A stretch of DNA of 24,757 nt from positions 1 to 24,757 of the forward strand of contig CAIOOC010000354.1 of the NCBI GenBank assembly GCA_903859795.1, in the 5' to 3' direction. The notes under the pieces are model-generated. The model was not told the DNA's origin. It worked only from the letters and a program-made list of their open reading frames with translations, and did no database searches. Below, piece by piece: positions 22,974 to 24,757 of the stretch (positions are counted from its first letter, which is position 1; each line of letters begins with the position of its first letter). Made by a program: the position numbers and the translations under genes. Source of the DNA: an uncultured Bacteroidia bacterium. GTDB lineage: Bacteria; Bacteroidota; Bacteroidia; Bacteroidales; Prolixibacteraceae.

Positions 22974-24757
22974 ATGATTCAAAAAAGTAATATAAGAGAA
23001 GCATTAAAACATCGTATTCTCGTTCTTGACGGTGCAATGGGTACGATGATTCAAAGGGTGAAGTTAACCGAACAGGATTTTCGGGGAGAACAATTTGCCA
23101 ACTGGCCATCACCTTTAAAAGGGGACAATGATTTACTTTCAATCACTAAACCTTCGGTAATACAGGAGATTCATGAAGGCTTTCTGGAAGCAGGCGCCGA
23201 CATAATCGCTACCAATACATTCAACGCAACACGTGTCTCCCAGTCTGATTATGGCATGGAAGATTATGTATATGAGATAAATAAGAAATCGGCTGAAATT
23301 GCCCATCAGGCGGCACTCCATTTTTCAACCCCGGAAAAGCCAAGATATGTAGCCGGGGCAATCGGTCCTACCAATAAAACCTGTTCAATGTCACCCGATG
23401 TTAATGATGCCGGATACCGTGCCATCACATTTGTTGAAATGAAAGAATCATATCTTGAACAAGTAGAAGGACTGCTTGACGGCGGTGTCGATATACTCCT
23501 CGTAGAAACAATCTTTGATACCCTAAACGCAAAGGCAGCCTTGATGGCTATCGAAGAGGTCCTTGAAAGAAGAAATATTTCAGTGGATGTGATGATTTCA
23601 GGCACTATTACAGATGCCAGTGGTCGCACACTTTCCGGCCAAACAGTCGAAGCCTTTCTTAACTCAATATCACATATAAATTTACTTACTGTAGGGTTAA
23701 ACTGCTCACTTGGTGCAAAGGAAATGCGGCCATATCTTGAAGAACTAAGCCGTAAAGCGCCCTTTTATATCAGTGCACATCCAAATGCAGGTTTACCCAA
23801 CCAATTCGGAGAATATGACGAAACTCCGCAAATGATGAGCTTCTATGTGCAGGATTTTTTCGAAAACCGCATGGTAAATATTATCGGCGGATGCTGTGGA
23901 ACTACTCCCGATCATATTCGTGAATTAGCAAGGATTGCTTCATATGCCAAACCTCACAAGCGGATTAAACCTGAAATTGCAACCCGGCTAAGTGGACTGG
24001 AACCATTGACAGTAGCTAAATCCTCGAATTTCATAAATATTGGCGAAAGGTGCAATGTGGCAGGTTCTATAAAATTTGCTAGACTCATCCGTGACGAGAA
24101 ATATGAAGAAGCCCTCGCAATTGCCCGCGAAATGGTTGAAGGTGGAGCCCAGGTGATCGATGTAAATATGGATGACGCAATGCTTGACGCTGAAAAAGAG
24201 ATGGTGCGATTTCTTCACCTTGTAATGTCAGAACCAGATATCGCCCGCCTTCCGGTAATGGTCGATTCATCCAAGTGGTCGGTAATTGAGGCTGGTCTGC
24301 AATGCCTTCAGGGTAAAGCTATTGTAAATTCAATCAGCTTAAAGGAAGGGGAACTGTTTTTCAAACAATGCGCATACAAAATAAAAAAATATGGTGCGGC
24401 TACCGTTGTTATGGCTTTCGATGAACAAGGTCAGGCTGCTACCTTTGAAGACAGAATTCGGATTTGCGAACGCGCTTATCACATCCTTGTTAACGAAGTT
24501 CATTTCCCACCACAGGATATCATATTCGATCCCAACGTTTTAACGGTTGGAACAGGAATTGAGGAACATAACAATTATGCACTCGATTTTATCAGAGCTA
24601 CAAAATGGATTAAGGAAAATCTTCCATATGCCAAAGTTAGTGGCGGAATCTCAAATGTCTCTTTCTCCTTCCGCGGGAATAATACAATCCGCGAAGCATT
24701 TCATTCGGTATTTCTTTACCACGCAATTGCAGCCGGGCTCGATATGGGCATTGTGAA
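22974..24757 (+). CDS. metH: Cobalamin-dependent methionine synthase, N-terminal half (partial)
   Basis: The frame runs open from ATG 22974 to the window edge, 594 codons of an expected 1,200 or so. The first module (about 1-325) is the homocysteine-binding barrel with its three zinc cysteines: Cys244 (GLNCSLG) and Cys307-Cys308 (GGCCGTTP). LDGAMGTMIQ near the start and ADIIATNTFNA are further family marks. The second module, the methyltetrahydrofolate (pterin-binding) barrel, begins near 340 with FINIGERCNVAGSIKFARLI and continues with EGGAQVIDVNMDD, PVMVDSSKWSVIEAG, KAIVNSISLKEGE and IIFDPNVLTVGTG. The cobalamin and activation domains lie beyond the edge. The enzyme transfers a methyl group from methyltetrahydrofolate to homocysteine through methylcobalamin. 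It sits downstream of a leader with competing inverted repeats. Confidence 0.96.
   Translation, partial: MIQKSNIREALKHRILVLDGAMGTMIQRVKLTEQDFRGEQFANWPSPLKGDNDLLSITKPSVIQEIHEGFLEAGADIIATNTFNATRVSQSDYGMEDYVYEINKKSAEIAHQAALHFSTPEKPRYVAGAIGPTNKTCSMSPDVNDAGYRAITFVEMKESYLEQVEGLLDGGVDILLVETIFDTLNAKAALMAIEEVLERRNISVDVMISGTITDASGRTLSGQTVEAFLNSISHINLLTVGLNCSLGAKEMRPYLEELSRKAPFYISAHPNAGLPNQFGEYDETPQMMSFYVQDFFENRMVNIIGGCCGTTPDHIRELARIASYAKPHKRIKPEIATRLSGLEPLTVAKSSNFINIGERCNVAGSIKFARLIRDEKYEEALAIAREMVEGGAQVIDVNMDDAMLDAEKEMVRFLHLVMSEPDIARLPVMVDSSKWSVIEAGLQCLQGKAIVNSISLKEGELFFKQCAYKIKKYGAATVVMAFDEQGQAATFEDRIRICERAYHILVNEVHFPPQDIIFDPNVLTVGTGIEEHNNYALDFIRATKWIKENLPYAKVSGGISNVSFSFRGNNTIREAFHSVFLYHAIAAGLDMGIV

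Overview
The window looks like a chromosomal segment of a Bacteroidota bacterium, probably from the Bacteroidales/Marinilabiliales side. The evidence is moderate: AT-rich intergenic DNA, few purine-rich Shine-Dalgarno sites, a few TAnnTTTG-type -7 boxes, gene families typical of the phylum (Tat-exported Gfo/Idh/MocA proteins, ThuA lipoprotein, GH29, GHL10-like hydrolase, SUMF domains) and hairpin repeats of a kind scattered through such genomes. No phage, insertion sequence, CRISPR array, tRNA or rRNA was seen. No gene-free stretch exceeds 300 bases; the longest are 134-368 and 22712-22973.

Layout. 1-133 is the end of polA. 369-7252 is a tight five-gene plus-strand operon: a membrane tetraheme NapC/NrfH-type cytochrome fused to a SUMF (FGE-sulfatase) domain, two Tat-signal Gfo/Idh/MocA oxidoreductases, a ThuA-domain lipoprotein and a third Tat-signal Gfo/Idh/MocA protein. 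A secreted GHL10-like glycosyl hydrolase follows (7448-8572). 8755-12126 holds a polyprenyl-phosphate GT2 transferase, a GT39-like membrane glycosyltransferase with a TPR tail, and an 85-residue exported, membrane-anchored protein. Two hairpin elements then separate it from minus-strand genes for an M24 aminopeptidase and a secreted GH29 alpha-L-fucosidase. 15150-16421 encodes a secreted TPR protein, 16536-17855 homoserine dehydrogenase and 17995-18885 an NmrA-like reductase. A near-perfect palindrome precedes the minus-strand run 22711-19004: HAD phosphatase, exported PQQ-like beta-propeller, and a DoxX-Tat-like-TIM barrel fusion. The window ends in the first half of metH.

How it may fit together. 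The most interesting region is 369-8572. Its dehydrogenases carry Tat signals, so they probably fold with bound NAD(P) in the cytoplasm and act outside the inner membrane, where free nucleotide cannot recycle. Encoding them directly behind a quinol-linked-type cytochrome suggests that sugar oxidation or reduction outside the membrane is coupled to the quinone pool. That is inference; the genes and motifs are seen directly. The GHL10-like hydrolase and the GH29 fucosidase point to carbohydrate substrates. The DoxX-TIM barrel fusion at 19004-20542 is a second candidate membrane-linked redox enzyme. polA, hom and metH are ordinary housekeeping genes around this accessory content.
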